Part shown: in pieces, positions 14,483-25,102 of the stretch
How the letters are laid out: every line of letters begins with the position of its first letter
How positions within the stretch are numbered: the stretch's first letter is position 1
Source of the DNA: Streptomyces sp. MA5143a
Lineage (GTDB): Bacteria; Actinomycetota; Actinomycetes; Streptomycetales; Streptomycetaceae
Direction of reading: 5' to 3'
NCBI RefSeq assembly: GCF_900290235.1
Contig: NZ_OLMK01000028.1
Coordinates: forward strand, 186,001 to 250,000
DNA length: 64,000 nucleotides
The notes under the pieces: model-generated
The model's database searches: none
Seen by the model: only the letters and a program-made list of their open reading frames with translations
What the model was told of the DNA's origin: nothing
Made by a program: the position numbers and the translations under genes

Positions 14483-15813
14483 AACACCGTTTTCCCAGCC
14501 TGCTGTTCGTCGCTCTCTGCGGCCTCACACCAGCTGTGCTCGGACACTTTCTGGACTGGTCGGCATGGTTGTGGGGCTTTATGTCCATGGTCACGGTCTC
14601 CGGTTCCCTGCTGCTCGTGATGACGCTCCTCAGCGGTGGCCACACGCCCGCCGACCCGTACGAGCCCGGGGAGCCCGAGCCGCCCGCGGTGCCAACGGAG
14701 CAGCCGTACCAGGAGGCACGGGTGGTCGACGCGGCGCTGTCGAGCGCGACGAACGGTTATGACTTCCTCTTCTCCGCCACCGTGTGGTGGAGGCCGGTCC
14801 CCGGCCACGCCGGCCAGGCAGACAGCGCCTCCTCAGCCCTCGCCGTGTCCTCGATCGTCACCCGGGCCCTGGAGGTCGTCCGTCACGAGGAACCCGACCG
14901 GGCAAGCTCCGCGCGGTACCTCTTGGAGGGGCAGTTGGGCATCCTGCTCCCCGACCTGAGCGGACGGGTGAAGGCCATGGCGGCCGATGTGATGCTGACC
15001 CTCGCCCCCGCCGACCGCGAACGCCTGCAGAAGCTGAACGACCTTCGCAAGGACGAGGAGATCTGGGAGTACGAGCGTCAGCACGAGCGCAACAAGCGAC
15101 GCTACCTCGGTGACGACGTGCTCAAGAGTGCGGGCAGCGCGGTGGTGTGGTGGCTCGCCCGCCACGAGGACGACATCGAGAAGGCGGTCGACATGATCGG
15201 CCCGCTCGCCCAGGTCGCGGCGGCGGCCAACGACGAGGAAGTGCCCGAACTCTTTCGCCACCTGCTCGTCCCGCCTGTGGGCGCACGGAACGAAGCGACC
15301 GTCGGGGGCCCGCTGTGGGACGGGGACGACCACGGAGGAGGGGTGTTCGACCGCGAGGAGGAAGTAGGGGTATCGGATCGACTGCGCCTGTTGCTGACGG
15401 AGGCGGGCCTGAAGCCGGACATGGACGGGTACACGGTGCTCGCGCACCGCGTGATGAGGTTCTTGAGAACAGAGGGGCTGGACGAGGCCGCCGACGAGAT
15501 CAGGCGGGCCTTTGGCCTGGCTTCCGACGAGAGCCCGGAGGACGACCCTTCGGGCGAGGGGAACACCACCGGCCCCTGGCCGCCCCGCTCACCGGCCCCC
15601 GAGGGACCGCCGTTCACCGACCCGGACGTGGCTGCTGGTGCGAGCACGTTCACACCGAGGACGGCAGGGGGCAGCGCAAACGCCGAGGACCGGGGTCGGT
15701 GGGAGACGAGCGAGGAAGATATTCCGTCTCAGCACTTCTGGGACCCGTCTCACAGCCCGCACCGGCCCACCGAACCCGGCCCATGGGACGAGGACGACGA
15801 GAACAGGATCTGA
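14479..15813 (+). CDS. Membrane-anchored protein of the TIR operon, function unknown
   Basis: 444 aa. Two hydrophobic helices at the N-terminus ('LLFVALCGLTPAVLGHFL' and 'LWGFMSMVTVSGSLLLVMTLL') place it in the membrane, with the bulk in the cytoplasm. Residues about 85-210 have a beta-rich then helical pattern ('YDFLFSATVWWRPVP', 'SSIVTRALEVVRHEEPDRASSARYLLEGQLG', 'ADVMLTLAPADRERLQKLNDLRKDEEIWEYERQHERNKRRYLGD'), reminiscent of SPFH/band-7 proteins with their coiled coil. The assignment is tentative. The last 120 residues are Pro/Gly/Asp-rich and probably disordered. Coupling by ATGA to the NLR-like gene implies joint function, perhaps anchoring the complex or acting as a second effector. Confidence 0.7.
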   Translation: MKHRFPSLLFVALCGLTPAVLGHFLDWSAWLWGFMSMVTVSGSLLLVMTLLSGGHTPADPYEPGEPEPPAVPTEQPYQEARVVDAALSSATNGYDFLFSATVWWRPVPGHAGQADSASSALAVSSIVTRALEVVRHEEPDRASSARYLLEGQLGILLPDLSGRVKAMAADVMLTLAPADRERLQKLNDLRKDEEIWEYERQHERNKRRYLGDDVLKSAGSAVVWWLARHEDDIEKAVDMIGPLAQVAAAANDEEVPELFRHLLVPPVGARNEATVGGPLWDGDDHGGGVFDREEEVGVSDRLRLLLTEAGLKPDMDGYTVLAHRVMRFLRTEGLDEAADEIRRAFGLASDESPEDDPSGEGNTTGPWPPRSPAPEGPPFTDPDVAAGASTFTPRTAGGSANAEDRGRWETSEEDIPSQHFWDPSHSPHRPTEPGPWDEDDENRI

Positions 15814-15976
15814 TCCGGTAGACGGTCGGCGCTCCGAGGCTCCCCTTCGCCGCACACCGCGGCAGGGGAGCGTCCACCCGCCCCCAGTCCCCTTGCGCAC
15901 AGCCACGAGAAACGGCGATGCGAAGACAGAGGTCCGAGGAGCAGGATTCCCGGCACCGTCCCCGCACGGGAAACAG

Positions 15977-16010
15977 CAGGGGGCCGGCTCCCTGAAAGCC
16001 GGTCCCCCTG
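15977..16010. terminator. Bidirectional hairpin between the TIR operon and ychF
   Basis: CAGGGGGCCGGCT (15977-15989) pairs with AGCCGGTCCCCCTG (15997-16010), with a single bulge and a 7-nt loop. The two genes converge here, ending at 15813 and 16057, so the hairpin can stop both transcripts. There is no T-run. Confidence 0.75.
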
Positions 16011-16056
16011 TCCTCCGCGAACACGACGAAGGGCCTGACTCGCAGTAACGCTGCGA

Positions 16057-17145
<1,089 letters not shown>

Positions 17146-17373
17146 GTTTACGACTTCCCGTACGTAGGAGGGCCAGGCGGCCGGTGGCCTGGGGCGGCGG
17201 AGCCTGGGGGTGCGGTCCGGCGGATCGTGCCCCAGGGGCCAGAGGGCTGGCCGGTCCCCCAGTTTACGGCGTGCCCGCGCCCCGCCCGGCGGCGTATCGA
17301 ACGCTTGGCCAAGGTCCCCTCAACGGCGTGTCTGTGCACCCATTCGGCACATTAACCGACCTAAGTTGGTCGA

Positions 17374-18144
17374 GTGGAGCAGCACAGGACGCATCCCCCT
17401 CGGACCGGACCGCAGCGTGGCACTCCCCTTCCGCCGCAGCTGGTCAGAGGCGGCCGGGAGCGGGGCGGCGCGGGGGCGCCGCGTCGTGCCCCGGTCGCGC
17501 GCGGGCCCGTCCCGGCGCCGGCCCGAGCCGTGCGGCGCGTCTCCCGCGCCGTGCGCCGGATGCCGAACCCCCGGCTCACCGGGCTGGGCGGCGGACTGTT
17601 CTGCGCGGTGTCGATGTTCGCGCTGGCCTGCCTCGACCGGCTGCTGTTCAGCGCGTCACTCACGCTGTACGGGGTGTTGTTCCTGCCGGTCAGCGCGTTG
17701 ACCGCGGTGTGGGTGCGGCGAGGCGACCTCGCGAGCGGGCCGGTGGTGGTGCCCATCGCGTTCGCGGCCGGGCTGCCGCCGATCGCCGGGGGCGAGGGAG
17801 GCCCCGCCGGGTATCTGATGGGCCTGGTCACCGCCCTCGCGATGGCGGCGGGCTGGCTCTACGGCGGCACGCTGATCGCCGGCCTCATCGTGACCGCACG
17901 CAAGCTGCGCCTGATGGCCCGGCGGGCGGCGGAGCGGGAGGGGGCGACGGCCGGGGAGCGGCGAGTCGGGAGAACGGGAGAGCGGGAGGCGGCGACGTCC
18001 CGAGGGTCGGAGGCACCGGGAGGGCTCGGACGACCGGGAAAAGCCGGCGCCCAGCCCCACCCCTCGTACGACCACGCCCCGGCCCGGCCGCGGACCCCGA
18101 GGCCTCCGGCCCAACCCCGCCGCACGGCGCCCCGCGGCTCCTGA
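17374..18144 (+). CDS. DUF6542-type membrane protein
   Basis: 256 aa with a GTG start at 17374. A basic, Arg/Pro-rich N-terminus (about 65 residues) is followed by 3-4 hydrophobic helices (residues about 70-175: 'GLGGGLFCAVSMFALACLD', 'LYGVLFLPVSALTAVWVRR', 'VVVPIAFAAGLPPI', 'MGLVTALAMAAGWLYGGTLIAGLIV'). The pattern and the 'NPRLTGLGGGL' entry match the actinobacterial DUF6542 family. The C-terminal 75 residues are charged and Pro-rich, probably disordered and cytoplasmic. It is divergent from ychF across about 230 nt. Function unknown. The start is not secured by a clear ribosome site, so an internal ATG ('RRMPNPRL') is possible. Confidence 0.75.
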   Translation: MEQHRTHPPRTGPQRGTPLPPQLVRGGRERGGAGAPRRAPVARGPVPAPARAVRRVSRAVRRMPNPRLTGLGGGLFCAVSMFALACLDRLLFSASLTLYGVLFLPVSALTAVWVRRGDLASGPVVVPIAFAAGLPPIAGGEGGPAGYLMGLVTALAMAAGWLYGGTLIAGLIVTARKLRLMARRAAEREGATAGERRVGRTGEREAATSRGSEAPGGLGRPGKAGAQPHPSYDHAPARPRTPRPPAQPRRTAPRGS

Positions 18145-18239
18145 CCCACCCTCGGGCCAGTCCGGGCCTCTGTCCGGGCCTCTTTCCGGGCCTCTTCTGA
18201 TCAGCCGGCCCCGGAACGAGTCCGCGCGCCCTCCCGGGA

Positions 18240-18986
18240 TCAGCCCGCCTTCACCGCCCGCATCGCCGCGCCCACGATGCCCGCGTTGTTCTGGAGCTGG
18301 GCCGGGACGATCTCGGCCTGGATGCCCTCGATCAGGTGCAGGAACTTGTGGGACTTGCGGCTGACGCCGCCGCCGACGATGAACAGCTCCGGGGAGAAGA
18401 GCATCTCCACATGAGCGAGGTACTTGGTGACGCGCTTAGCCCAGTGCTCCCAGGTCAGCTCGTGGTCGTCCTTGGCCTTCGTGGAGGCGCGGGTCTCCGC
18501 GTCGTGGCCGCCCAGTTCCAGATGGCCCAGCTCCGTGTTGGGTACGAGGACGCCGTCGCTGAAGACGGCGCTGCCGATGCCCGTGCCGAAGGTCAGCATG
18601 ATGACCGTGCCCCGGCGGTCGCGACCCGCACCGAACTGCACCTCGGCGACGCCCGCCGCGTCCGCGTCGTTCACCACGGTGACCGGGAGGCCGCCGAGCC
18701 GATCGCCGAGCAGGGCGCGCGCGTCGACGTCGATCCAGCCCTTGTCGACGTTGGCCGCCGTACGGATCGTGGCGCCACCCGTGACCACGCCGGGGAAGGT
18801 GATACCGACCGGTCCGGTCCAGCCGAAGTGGTCGACGACCTCCTTCACCCCGTCGGCCACCGCGTCCGGCGTCGCCGGGTGCGGGGTCAGCACCTTGTAC
18901 CGCTCGTCCGCCAGGTCGCCCAGGTCCAGGTCCACGGGAGCGCCCTTGATCCCGGATCCACCGATGTCCACGCCGAAGATGTGCAT
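18240..18986 (-). CDS. ppgK: Polyphosphate glucokinase (ROK family)
   Basis: 248 aa, phosphorylating glucose with polyphosphate or ATP. '[17 protein letters not shown]' is the N-terminal phosphate loop with the basic insertion of polyphosphate glucokinases. '[11 protein letters not shown]' and '[18 protein letters not shown]' (catalytic Asp) are the ROK core. '[29 protein letters not shown]' is the second ATP/glucose motif. The zinc-binding CxCGxxGC motif of regulatory ROK proteins is absent, as expected for PpgK. The 150 nt upstream contain the ispH terminator hairpin, so the promoter lies within or beside it. Confidence 0.95.
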   Translation of the reverse strand: MHIFGVDIGGSGIKGAPVDLDLGDLADERYKVLTPHPATPDAVADGVKEVVDHFGWTGPVGITFPGVVTGGATIRTAANVDKGWIDVDARALLGDRLGGLPVTVVNDADAAGVAEVQFGAGRDRRGTVIMLTFGTGIGSAVFSDGVLVPNTELGHLELGGHDAETRASTKAKDDHELTWEHWAKRVTKYLAHVEMLFSPELFIVGGGVSRKSHKFLHLIEGIQAEIVPAQLQNNAGIVGAAMRAVKAG

Positions 18987-19073
18987 GGCCCTACGTTACG
19001 TCGTACGACTGACAGTCACGGCCCGGGGCCACCGGGCCGCAGCCCGGTCCCGGAACCCTCACGTCGTCGTACG

Positions 19074-19111
19074 CGTACGGCCCCGGAACCTTCACGTTCC
19101 GGGGCCGTACG
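19074..19111 (-). terminator. Perfect 16-bp hairpin terminator after ispH
   Basis: CGTACGGCCCCGGAAC (19074-19089) and GTTCCGGGGCCGTACG (19096-19111) are exact complements with a 6-nt loop. It begins 13 nt past the ispH stop at 19125 and lies about 90 nt upstream of ppgK. The structure is symmetrical and would also terminate read-through from the other strand. Confidence 0.85.
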
Positions 19112-19124
19112 GGGGCAGTGGGGC

Positions 19125-20135
19125 TCAGGCGCCCGCGGCGCCCTGTCCGGTGCGCTCGGCGACCAGGGCGGCCGCCTCCTCGCGCAGATCGCGGCGCAGC
19201 TCCTTCGGCAGCGAGAAGGTGATCGACTCCTCGGCGGCCTTCACCAGCTCGACGTCCTCGTAGCCCCGCTGGGAGAGCCACTCCAGGACCTCCTCGACGA
19301 GGACCTCCGGCACGGAGGCGCCCGAGGTGACGCCGACGGTCTCCACGCCCTCCAGCCAGGCCTCGTCGATCTCGCTCGCGAAGTCCACGAGGTACGCCTC
19401 GCGGGAGCCGGCGAGCTTGGCGACCTCGACGAGCCGCTTGGAGTTGGAGGAGTTGCGGGAGCCGACGACGATGACCAGCTCGGCCTCCGCGCCCATCTGC
19501 TTCACGGCGAGCTGACGGTTCTGCGTGGCGTAGCAGATGTCGTCGCTCGGCGGGGAGACGAGCAGCGGGAACTTCTCCTTGAGGGCGCCGACGGTCTCCA
19601 TCGTCTCGTCGACGGAGAGCGTGGTCTGGGAGAGCCAGACGACCTTCGACGGGTCGCGGACCTCGACCTTCTCGACGTCACCGGGGCCGTCGACGAGCTG
19701 GATGTGGTCCGGGGCCTCGCCGGAGGTGCCGATGACCTCCTCGTGGCCCTCGTGCCCGATCAGCAGGATGTCGAAGTCCTCGCCCGCGTAGCGGATCGCT
19801 TCCTTGTGGACCTTGGTGACCAGGGGGCAGGTCGCGTCGATGGTGGCGAGCCTGCCGCGCTGCGCCTCCTCGTGCACGGTGGGGGCCACGCCGTGCGCCG
19901 AGAACATCACGATGTTGCCCTCGGGGACCTCTTCCGTCTGCTCGACGAAGATGGCGCCCTTCTTCTCCAGGGTCTGCACGACGTACTTGTTGTGGACGAT
20001 CTCGTGGCGGACGTAGATCGGGGCCCCGTACTGCTCGAGGGCCTTCTCGACGGCGATCACGGCACGGTCGACACCCGCGCAGTAGCCGCGCGGAGCGGCG
20101 AGGAGGACACGGCGGCGGCCAGGCGAAGCGGTCAT
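19125..20135 (-). CDS. ispH: 4-hydroxy-3-methylbut-2-enyl diphosphate reductase
   Basis: 336 aa; the last enzyme of the MEP isoprenoid pathway, making IPP and DMAPP with a [4Fe-4S] cluster. The three cluster cysteines are in '[13 protein letters not shown]' (Cys 19), '[14 protein letters not shown]' and '[12 protein letters not shown]'. '[11 protein letters not shown]' and 'FSAHGVAP' supply the substrate histidines, and '[15 protein letters not shown]' is the conserved Ser/Asn block. The start ATG at 20135 is the one that matches family length; the open frame continues upstream only as antisense of xseA. Followed by a strong terminator; preceded by a 327-nt spacer with a Streptomyces repeat. 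Confidence 0.97.
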   Translation of the reverse strand: MTASPGRRRVLLAAPRGYCAGVDRAVIAVEKALEQYGAPIYVRHEIVHNKYVVQTLEKKGAIFVEQTEEVPEGNIVMFSAHGVAPTVHEEAQRGRLATIDATCPLVTKVHKEAIRYAGEDFDILLIGHEGHEEVIGTSGEAPDHIQLVDGPGDVEKVEVRDPSKVVWLSQTTLSVDETMETVGALKEKFPLLVSPPSDDICYATQNRQLAVKQMGAEAELVIVVGSRNSSNSKRLVEVAKLAGSREAYLVDFASEIDEAWLEGVETVGVTSGASVPEVLVEEVLEWLSQRGYEDVELVKAAEESITFSLPKELRRDLREEAAALVAERTGQGAAGA

Positions 20136-20255
20136 GCACCCATCGTAGGGGGTTCCCCGTGGGGGGCTCCGCCGTGGGAGCGGGCGGCTCCGCCGTGGGA
20201 GCGGGGGGTGAGCTCGGGGGTGTGCGGGGGTGTGCCGGGTGCGGGTGGGTGGGGG

Positions 20256-20380
20256 CTTGTCGCGCAGTTCCCCGCGCCCCTGAAAAGCGACCGGGGCTGC
20301 GCCCCGTGCTTTTCGGCGCCATCCCGCTGAAGGCCGGGCCGCAGGCCCATGCTTCAGGGGCGCGGGGAACTGCGCGAGAA
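20256..20380. repeat. Inverted pair of the Streptomyces CGCAGTTCCCCGCGCCCC repeat
   Basis: A unit at 20256-20288 and its reverse complement at 20351-20380 flank an inner hairpin (AAAAGC...GCTTTT around GGGG/CCCC, 20283-20313). The whole forms a long cruciform-capable element in the ispH/xseA divergent spacer (20136-20462). Single units recur at 24619, 33565 and 42227. Such elements are dispersed in Streptomyces genomes; no mobility gene is attached. The rest of the spacer, about 200 nt of G-rich simple sequence, holds nothing else I can name. Confidence 0.75.
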
Positions 20381-20462
20381 ACCACAACGAACCCGCACCC
20401 GCCGACGAACCCCGCCCCCCGAGACATGAGGCGCTGTCCGCACCCCCCGATACGCTCCCCAC

Positions 20463-21689
20463 ATGGCTCTCAACACATCCGCCGACGCCCCCCTGCCCGT
20501 CGGTGAGGTCTCCCGGCTCATCGGCGGCTGGATCGACCGGCTCGGCACGGTGTGGGTCGAGGGGCAGATCACTCAGCTGTCGCGGCGCCCCGGCGCCGGC
20601 GTCGTCTTCCTCACGCTGCGGGACCCGTCGCACGACATCTCCGTGAGCGTCACCTGCTACCGACAGGTGTTCGACGCGATCGCGGATGTCGTCAGCGAGG
20701 GCGCCCGGGTCGTCGTGCACGCGAAGCCCGAGTGGTACGCGCCGCGCGGTCAGCTGTCCCTGCGGGCCACCGAGATAAAGCCGGTCGGGGTGGGGGAACT
20801 GCTCGCCCGGCTGGAGCAGTTGAAGAAGTCGCTGGCGGCGGAGGGGCTGTTCGCGCCGGAGCGGAAGAAGGCGCTGCCGTTCCTGCCGCAGCTGATCGGG
20901 CTGGTGTGCGGCCGGGCCTCCGCGGCCGAGCGGGACGTGCTGGAGAACGCCCGGCACCGCTGGCCCGCCGTCCGCTTCGAGGTGCGCAACGTCGCCGTGC
21001 AGGGCGTGCACGCCGTGCCGCAGGTGGTGCAGGCGGTGAAGGAGCTGGACGCGATGGAGGGCGTGGACGTCATCGTCGTGGCGCGCGGCGGCGGCAGCGT
21101 GGAGGACCTGCTGCCGTTCTCCGACGAGCAGCTCGTCCGGGCCGTCGCGTCCTGCCGTACGCCGGTGGTGTCGGCGATCGGGCACGAGCCGGACACCCCG
21201 CTGCTGGACTACGTCGCGGACCTGCGGGCGTCCACGCCGACCGACGCGGCCAAGAAGGTCGTCCCGGACGTCGGCGAGGAGTACGAGCGGGTGCGATGGC
21301 TGCGGGACCGGGCGCGGCGGTGCGTGGAGGCGCTCGTGGAGCGGGAGGAGCGGGGGCTCGCGCACGCCCTGGCGCGCCCCTCGATAGAGGATCCGCACCG
21401 CATGATCGACGAGCGCGCCGACCAGGTGGCCTCCCTGCTCGACCGGGGGCGCCGTTGCCTCGGCCACCATCTGGACCGGGCGGTGTCGGAGCTGTCGCAC
21501 ACGCACGCGCGCGTGGTGGCCCTCTCCCCCGCCGCGACCCTGAAGCGGGGATACGCGGTGCTCCAGAAGGCGGACGGGCACGTGGTGCGCGCGCCCGGGG
21601 AGGTCACGGCCGAGGAGCCGTTGCGGGCGCGGGTCGCGGAGGGCGAGTTCGCCGTCCGGGTCGAGGGCACTGTCGGAGGGGACGCATAA
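20463..21689 (+). CDS. xseA: Exodeoxyribonuclease VII large subunit
   Basis: 408 aa. The N-terminal OB-fold ('[42 protein letters not shown]', residues about 12-105) binds DNA. The catalytic core has '[24 protein letters not shown]', '[63 protein letters not shown]', the hallmark block of XseA. A coiled-coil tail (about 270-350) carries XseB subunits, and '[11 protein letters not shown]' is the C-terminal strand. With XseB it degrades single-stranded DNA to short oligonucleotides. Ten nucleotides separate it from xseB. Confidence 0.96.
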   Translation: MALNTSADAPLPVGEVSRLIGGWIDRLGTVWVEGQITQLSRRPGAGVVFLTLRDPSHDISVSVTCYRQVFDAIADVVSEGARVVVHAKPEWYAPRGQLSLRATEIKPVGVGELLARLEQLKKSLAAEGLFAPERKKALPFLPQLIGLVCGRASAAERDVLENARHRWPAVRFEVRNVAVQGVHAVPQVVQAVKELDAMEGVDVIVVARGGGSVEDLLPFSDEQLVRAVASCRTPVVSAIGHEPDTPLLDYVADLRASTPTDAAKKVVPDVGEEYERVRWLRDRARRCVEALVEREERGLAHALARPSIEDPHRMIDERADQVASLLDRGRRCLGHHLDRAVSELSHTHARVVALSPAATLKRGYAVLQKADGHVVRAPGEVTAEEPLRARVAEGEFAVRVEGTVGGDA

Positions 21690-21699
21690 GGTGGGCCGC

Positions 21700-21990
21700 A
21701 TGACCAGCAACGTGAGCGAGGCCGAGGAGACGACCGTGACGGGCGGGGCGGCCGAAGCGTCCGAGGCCGACCGGGCCCTCGGCTACGAGCAGGCGCGTGA
21801 CGAGCTGATCGAGGTCGTCCGGCGGCTGGAGGCGGGCGGTACGACACTGGAGGAGTCCCTCGCGCTGTGGGAGCGCGGTGAGGAGCTGGCCAAGGTGTGC
21901 CGCCGCTGGCTGGACGGCGCCCGGGCCCGGCTGGACGCGGCGCTGGCGGAGGACGAGGAGACGGACGCCTCCGGCGACGGCCGCGGCTGA
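21700..21990 (+). CDS. xseB: Exodeoxyribonuclease VII small subunit
   Basis: 96 aa. The family signature is clear: '[53 protein letters not shown]' (residues about 27-80), a helical hairpin that packs on the XseA coiled coil. Acidic tail. The ATG at 21700 follows AAGG by 8-10 nt; the GTG at 21691 is a second possibility. Same operon as xseA. Confidence 0.93.
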   Translation: MTSNVSEAEETTVTGGAAEASEADRALGYEQARDELIEVVRRLEAGGTTLEESLALWERGEELAKVCRRWLDGARARLDAALAEDEETDASGDGRG

Positions 21991-22115
21991 CCCCGCCCCG
22001 CCCTTTCGGGTGCGGCACCGGCTCACCCCCTCTTCCGGGTACGCACCGGTTCCCCCTTCCGGGTACGGCGTAGATCCTGGTTCCTGTGAAGCGGATCACC
22101 CCAAGCCGCTTTTGG

Positions 22116-22144
22116 TTGAACCTTGAACTTCCATTGCGTACCTT
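22116..22144 (+). promoter_or_regulatory. Promoter of the nitroreductase gene
   Basis: TTGAAC (22116-22121), a 17-nt spacer and TACCTT (22139-22144) form a good housekeeping promoter. TTGAAC is repeated 7 nt later (22123-22128), a direct repeat overlapping the spacer that could be a regulator site. The transcript would have a leader of about 30 nt with AAGG upstream of the ATG at 22182. Confidence 0.6.
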
Positions 22145-22181
22145 CGATGCCGTCAGCGCACGTCTTTACGAAGGTTGTTCC

Positions 22182-22772
22182 ATGTCTCTCGTTCTCGACC
22201 CCGCCGCCCAGGACCTGCTGTTCCGCGAGGCGCACACGGCGAACGCGTTCACCGACGAGCCTGTCACCGAGGAGCAGGTGCAGGCGATCTACGACCTGGT
22301 CAAGTACGGCCCCACCGCCTTCAACCAGACCCCGCTGCGTATCGTCCTGGTCCGCTCCGCCGAGGCCCGCGAGCGTCTGGTGGCGCACATGGCCGAGGGC
22401 AACCAGGCCAAGACCGCCACCGCGCCGCTGGTCGCGATCCTCGCCGCGGACAACGAGTTCCACGAGGAGCTGCCGACCCTGTTCCCGGCGTTCCCGCAGG
22501 CCAAGGACCTCTTCTTCGCGGAGCGCCCGGCCCGTGAGTCCGCCGCCGGGCTGAACGCCGCCCTCCAGGCCGCGTACTTCATCATCGGCGTCCGTGCCGC
22601 GGGGCTCGCCGCCGGCCCGATGACCGGCTTCGACGCCGCCGGCGTCCAGAAGGAGTTCCTGGACGCCGACCACACCCCGCTGATGGTCGTCAACATCGGC
22701 AAGCCGGGCGAGGGCGCCTCCTACCCGCGCTCCCCGCGCCTCGCCTACGACGACGTCATCACGACCGTCTGA
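22182..22772 (+). CDS. Malonic-semialdehyde-reductase-like nitroreductase (RutE/HadB type)
   Basis: 196 aa, an FMN-dependent nitroreductase. 'ANAFTDEPVTEEQVQAIYDLVKYGPTAFNQTPLRIVLVRS' is the N-terminal FMN-binding block with the 'PTAFNQTPLR' signature of the RutE-like subgroup. 'AALQAAYFIIGVRAAGLAAGPMTGFD' is the C-terminal FMN-contact region, and 'NIGKPGE' closes the fold. The family reduces malonic semialdehyde or nitro/quinone compounds with NAD(P)H. No rut genes are adjacent, so the physiological substrate is unknown. Own promoter, followed by a perfect 21-bp terminator. Confidence 0.88.
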   Translation: MSLVLDPAAQDLLFREAHTANAFTDEPVTEEQVQAIYDLVKYGPTAFNQTPLRIVLVRSAEARERLVAHMAEGNQAKTATAPLVAILAADNEFHEELPTLFPAFPQAKDLFFAERPARESAAGLNAALQAAYFIIGVRAAGLAAGPMTGFDAAGVQKEFLDADHTPLMVVNIGKPGEGASYPRSPRLAYDDVITTV

Positions 22773-22784
22773 TCCTCGGGCACC

Positions 22785-22830
22785 ACGCGGAAGGGGCCCC
22801 CGGCACGACTGCCGGGGGCCCCTTCCGCGT
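22785..22830. terminator. Perfect 21-bp hairpin terminator
   Basis: Arms at 22785-22805 and 22810-22830 are exact complements with a 4-nt loop CGAC. The hairpin lies 12 nt beyond the nitroreductase stop and 40 nt before the stop of the convergent DUF4245 gene, serving both strands. Confidence 0.88.
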
Positions 22831-22872
22831 CCCTGTCCATGGGCGCGTCATGTCGCGGTCTCCATGGGCGCG

Positions 22873-23391
22873 TCACTCCGTGCTCAGCGCCTTCGCCATC
22901 CTCGTCAGCTCCTCGAACGACGCGCTGCCCGCGACCACGGTCGTCGCCTCCTCGCCCCGCAGGACCAGGGCGTCGTAGCGGTCGCCCTCGTAGCGGGTCC
23001 AGGTCTCGCCGCCGATCTCCTGCGTGGTGCCGGTCTTCTTCGCGTCCTGGGTGGCGTCCGGGATGAACCGGGACGGCTTGCCCGCGGACTGCTCGACGGC
23101 CACGTACTGGCCGTCGGGGGCGTGGAACCCGAGGTGCCAGTGGTCGGAGTCGGCGCCGCTGAAGCGGACGGACGTCGCCTTCCAGGTGTCGGGCAGGCCC
23201 ACGGGCGCGGCCACCGGGTAGGAGGCGGCGCGGCGTGCCGTGAGCAGCTCGACGCGGTAGTCGACGCGCTTGAGCTCCTGCTCGGTCTCGTCGTGCGGGA
23301 TGAAGAGATAGATGACCCAGGCCGCGAGCACGATGAGTCCCAGGGAGAGGACCATGTCGCGAACGGTCTGCTTGCCTTTCGTACCTGCCAC
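22873..23391 (-). CDS. DUF4245 membrane-anchored protein
   Basis: 172 aa. One transmembrane helix near the N-terminus ('[19 protein letters not shown]', residues about 13-31) follows 'GKQTVRDM'. The remainder is extracytoplasmic with the DUF4245 pattern '[20 protein letters not shown]', '[17 protein letters not shown]' and '[33 protein letters not shown]'. The family is actinobacterial and often lies next to glpX, as it does here (divergent, 125 nt). Function unknown. Confidence 0.88.
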   Translation of the reverse strand: MAGTKGKQTVRDMVLSLGLIVLAAWVIYLFIPHDETEQELKRVDYRVELLTARRAASYPVAAPVGLPDTWKATSVRFSGADSDHWHLGFHAPDGQYVAVEQSAGKPSRFIPDATQDAKKTGTTQEIGGETWTRYEGDRYDALVLRGEEATTVVAGSASFEELTRMAKALSTE

Positions 23392-23516
23392 GCCCTCATC
23401 GTCGCAGGTGCACCGGTCTGCTCATCCGTGGGGTCCCCTGCTCAATTTGTCAGCCTGACGATAGAGTCGAGCCGAACCCCCATCCGGCCGTCGTCGTATC
23501 AGAAAGGTGCGCTCCG

Positions 23517-24551
23517 ATGACCGAGAATCATCATTTGCCCTCCGAGCTCGAAGTCCCCTCCGAGGCCCCCGACCGCAACCTCGCCCTGGAGCTCGTCCGG
23601 GTGACCGAGGCGGCCGCGATGGCCGCGGGCCGCTGGGTCGGCCGCGGGGACAAGAACGGCGCCGACGGCGCCGCCGTACGCGCCATGCGGACCCTCGTCT
23701 CCACCGTCTCGATGAACGGCGTCGTCGTCATCGGGGAGGGCGAGAAGGACGAGGCCCCGATGCTCTTCAACGGGGAGCGCGTCGGTGACGGGACCGGCCC
23801 GGAGTGCGACATCGCCGTGGACCCGATCGACGGCACCACACTGACGGCCAAGGGCATGACCAACGCGATCGCCGTGCTCGCGGCGGCCGACCGGGGCACG
23901 ATGTTCGACCCGTCGGCCGTCTTCTACATGGACAAGCTCGTGACCGGCCCCGAGGCCGCCGACTTCGTCGACATCGACGCGCCGATCTCGGTGAACATCC
24001 GCCGGGTGGCCAAGGCGAAGCGGTCCACGCCCGAGGACGTCACCGTCGTCATCCTCGACCGGCCGCGGCACGAGGGCATCATCAACGAGATCCGGGAGAC
24101 CGGGGCGCGCATCAAGCTGATCTCGGACGGTGATGTCGCGGGCTCGATCCTGGCGCTGCGGGAGGGCACCGGGGTCGACATGCTGCTCGGCATCGGCGGT
24201 ACGCCCGAGGGCATCATCTCGGCCTGCGCGGTGAAGTGCCTCGGCGGCACGATCCAGGGCAAGTTGTGGCCGAAGGACGACGAGGAGCGGCAGCGCGCGA
24301 TCGACGCGGGGCACGACCTCGACCGGGTGCTGACCACGGACGACCTGGTCTCCGGGGAGAACGTGTTCTTCGTCGCCACGGGGATCACCGACGGCGAGCT
24401 GCTGCGGGGTGTGCGGTACCGGTCGGAGACCGCGACGACCGACTCGATCGTGATGCGGTCGAAATCGGGGACGGTGCGGCGGATCGACTCGGTGCACCGG
24501 CTGAGCAAGCTGCGGGCCTACAGCTCGATCGACTTCGAAAAGGCGAAGTAG
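23517..24551 (+). CDS. glpX: Class II fructose-1,6-bisphosphatase
   Basis: 344 aa, the gluconeogenic enzyme. Metal and phosphate motifs: '[14 protein letters not shown]', '[17 protein letters not shown]' (Asp-rich metal site), '[32 protein letters not shown]', '[20 protein letters not shown]'. Length and motif order match GlpX of other actinobacteria, where it is the only FBPase. A spacer of 125 nt to the DUF4245 gene holds its promoter. Followed by a REP-like unit and a terminator. Confidence 0.96.
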   Translation: MTENHHLPSELEVPSEAPDRNLALELVRVTEAAAMAAGRWVGRGDKNGADGAAVRAMRTLVSTVSMNGVVVIGEGEKDEAPMLFNGERVGDGTGPECDIAVDPIDGTTLTAKGMTNAIAVLAAADRGTMFDPSAVFYMDKLVTGPEAADFVDIDAPISVNIRRVAKAKRSTPEDVTVVILDRPRHEGIINEIRETGARIKLISDGDVAGSILALREGTGVDMLLGIGGTPEGIISACAVKCLGGTIQGKLWPKDDEERQRAIDAGHDLDRVLTTDDLVSGENVFFVATGITDGELLRGVRYRSETATTDSIVMRSKSGTVRRIDSVHRLSKLRAYSSIDFEKAK

Positions 24552-24618
24552 CTCCGCCGGTCAAGCGGTTGGGGTCGGGGGGACTGCGGTGCGCTGTCGT
24601 CCGCGGGGTGCGTCGTGG

Positions 24619-24648
24619 CTTGTCGCGCAGGTCCCCGCGCCCCTCAAG
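24619..24648. repeat. Streptomyces CGCAGTTCCCCGCGCCCC-type repeat unit (variant)
   Basis: Single copy with one change (GCAGGTCCCC instead of GCAGTTCCCC), preceded by CTTGT as in the other copies. It lies between glpX and its terminator. Confidence 0.65.
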
Positions 24649-24671
24649 ACCTTCGGGCGACCGGCGTCACG

Positions 24672-24703
24672 AAGGCGCCCTCTTGTGCGGAAGAGGGCGC
24701 CTT
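24672..24703. terminator. Hairpin between glpX and the WhiB-like gene
   Basis: AAGGCGCCCTCTT (24672-24684) and AAGAGGGCGCCTT (24691-24703) are perfectly complementary with a 6-nt loop, followed by TCGCG. It can terminate the convergent glpX and WhiB-like transcripts. Confidence 0.8.
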
Positions 24704-24724
24704 TCGCGCGCGCGTGTGGTGCGG

Positions 24725-25102
24725 CTAGCCGGCCGCCGCTATCGTCCCCGCCGCCCGTGCCGCCTTCTTCAACTCCAGGTCGCGGCGGCGCCGTCGGGCC
24801 AGCACCACGCGGCGTTCCGCCGCGGTCAGGCCGCCCCAGACGCCGTACGGCTCCGGTTGCAGGAGTGCGTGTTCCCGGCACTCGACCATGACGGGACAGC
24901 GGGCGCAGACGCGCTTGGCGGCCTCCTCGCGGGAGAGCCGGGCCGCGGTGGGCTCCTTGGAGGGGGCGAAGAACAGGCCGGCCTCGTCACGCCGGCACAC
25001 GGCCTCCGTATGCCACGGGGCTTCCTGATCCCTGTCTCGCACTGGCACCCGCTGGGGCGGAACGGCAGCGACCTGCAGGGACGAATGCGGCGGTTGCAGC
25101 AC
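24725..25102 (-). CDS. wblI: WhiB-family iron-sulfur transcription factor
   Basis: 125 aa with the four Wbl cysteines: Cys 36 ('AVCRRDE'), Cys 66 and 69 ('RVCARCP'), and Cys 75 ('VECREH'), which bind a [4Fe-4S] cluster. The 'GVWGG' turn (residues 87-91) precedes a basic tail 'RRVVLARRRRRDLELKK' that would contact DNA and sigma factor. The GTG start at 25102 has AGGAG 6-7 nt upstream. It lies beside glpX, the position of wblI in S. coelicolor as I recall it; the symbol rests on that synteny and was not verified. Wbl proteins act in development, redox response and antibiotic tolerance. Confidence 0.88.
   Translation of the reverse strand: MLQPPHSSLQVAAVPPQRVPVRDRDQEAPWHTEAVCRRDEAGLFFAPSKEPTAARLSREEAAKRVCARCPVMVECREHALLQPEPYGVWGGLTAAERRVVLARRRRRDLELKKAARAAGTIAAAG

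Noticed and set aside
20136..21710. An N-terminal extension of ispH by about 500 residues
   Set aside because: The extension is antisense to xseA and crosses the repeat element; IspH family length fits the ATG at 20135.
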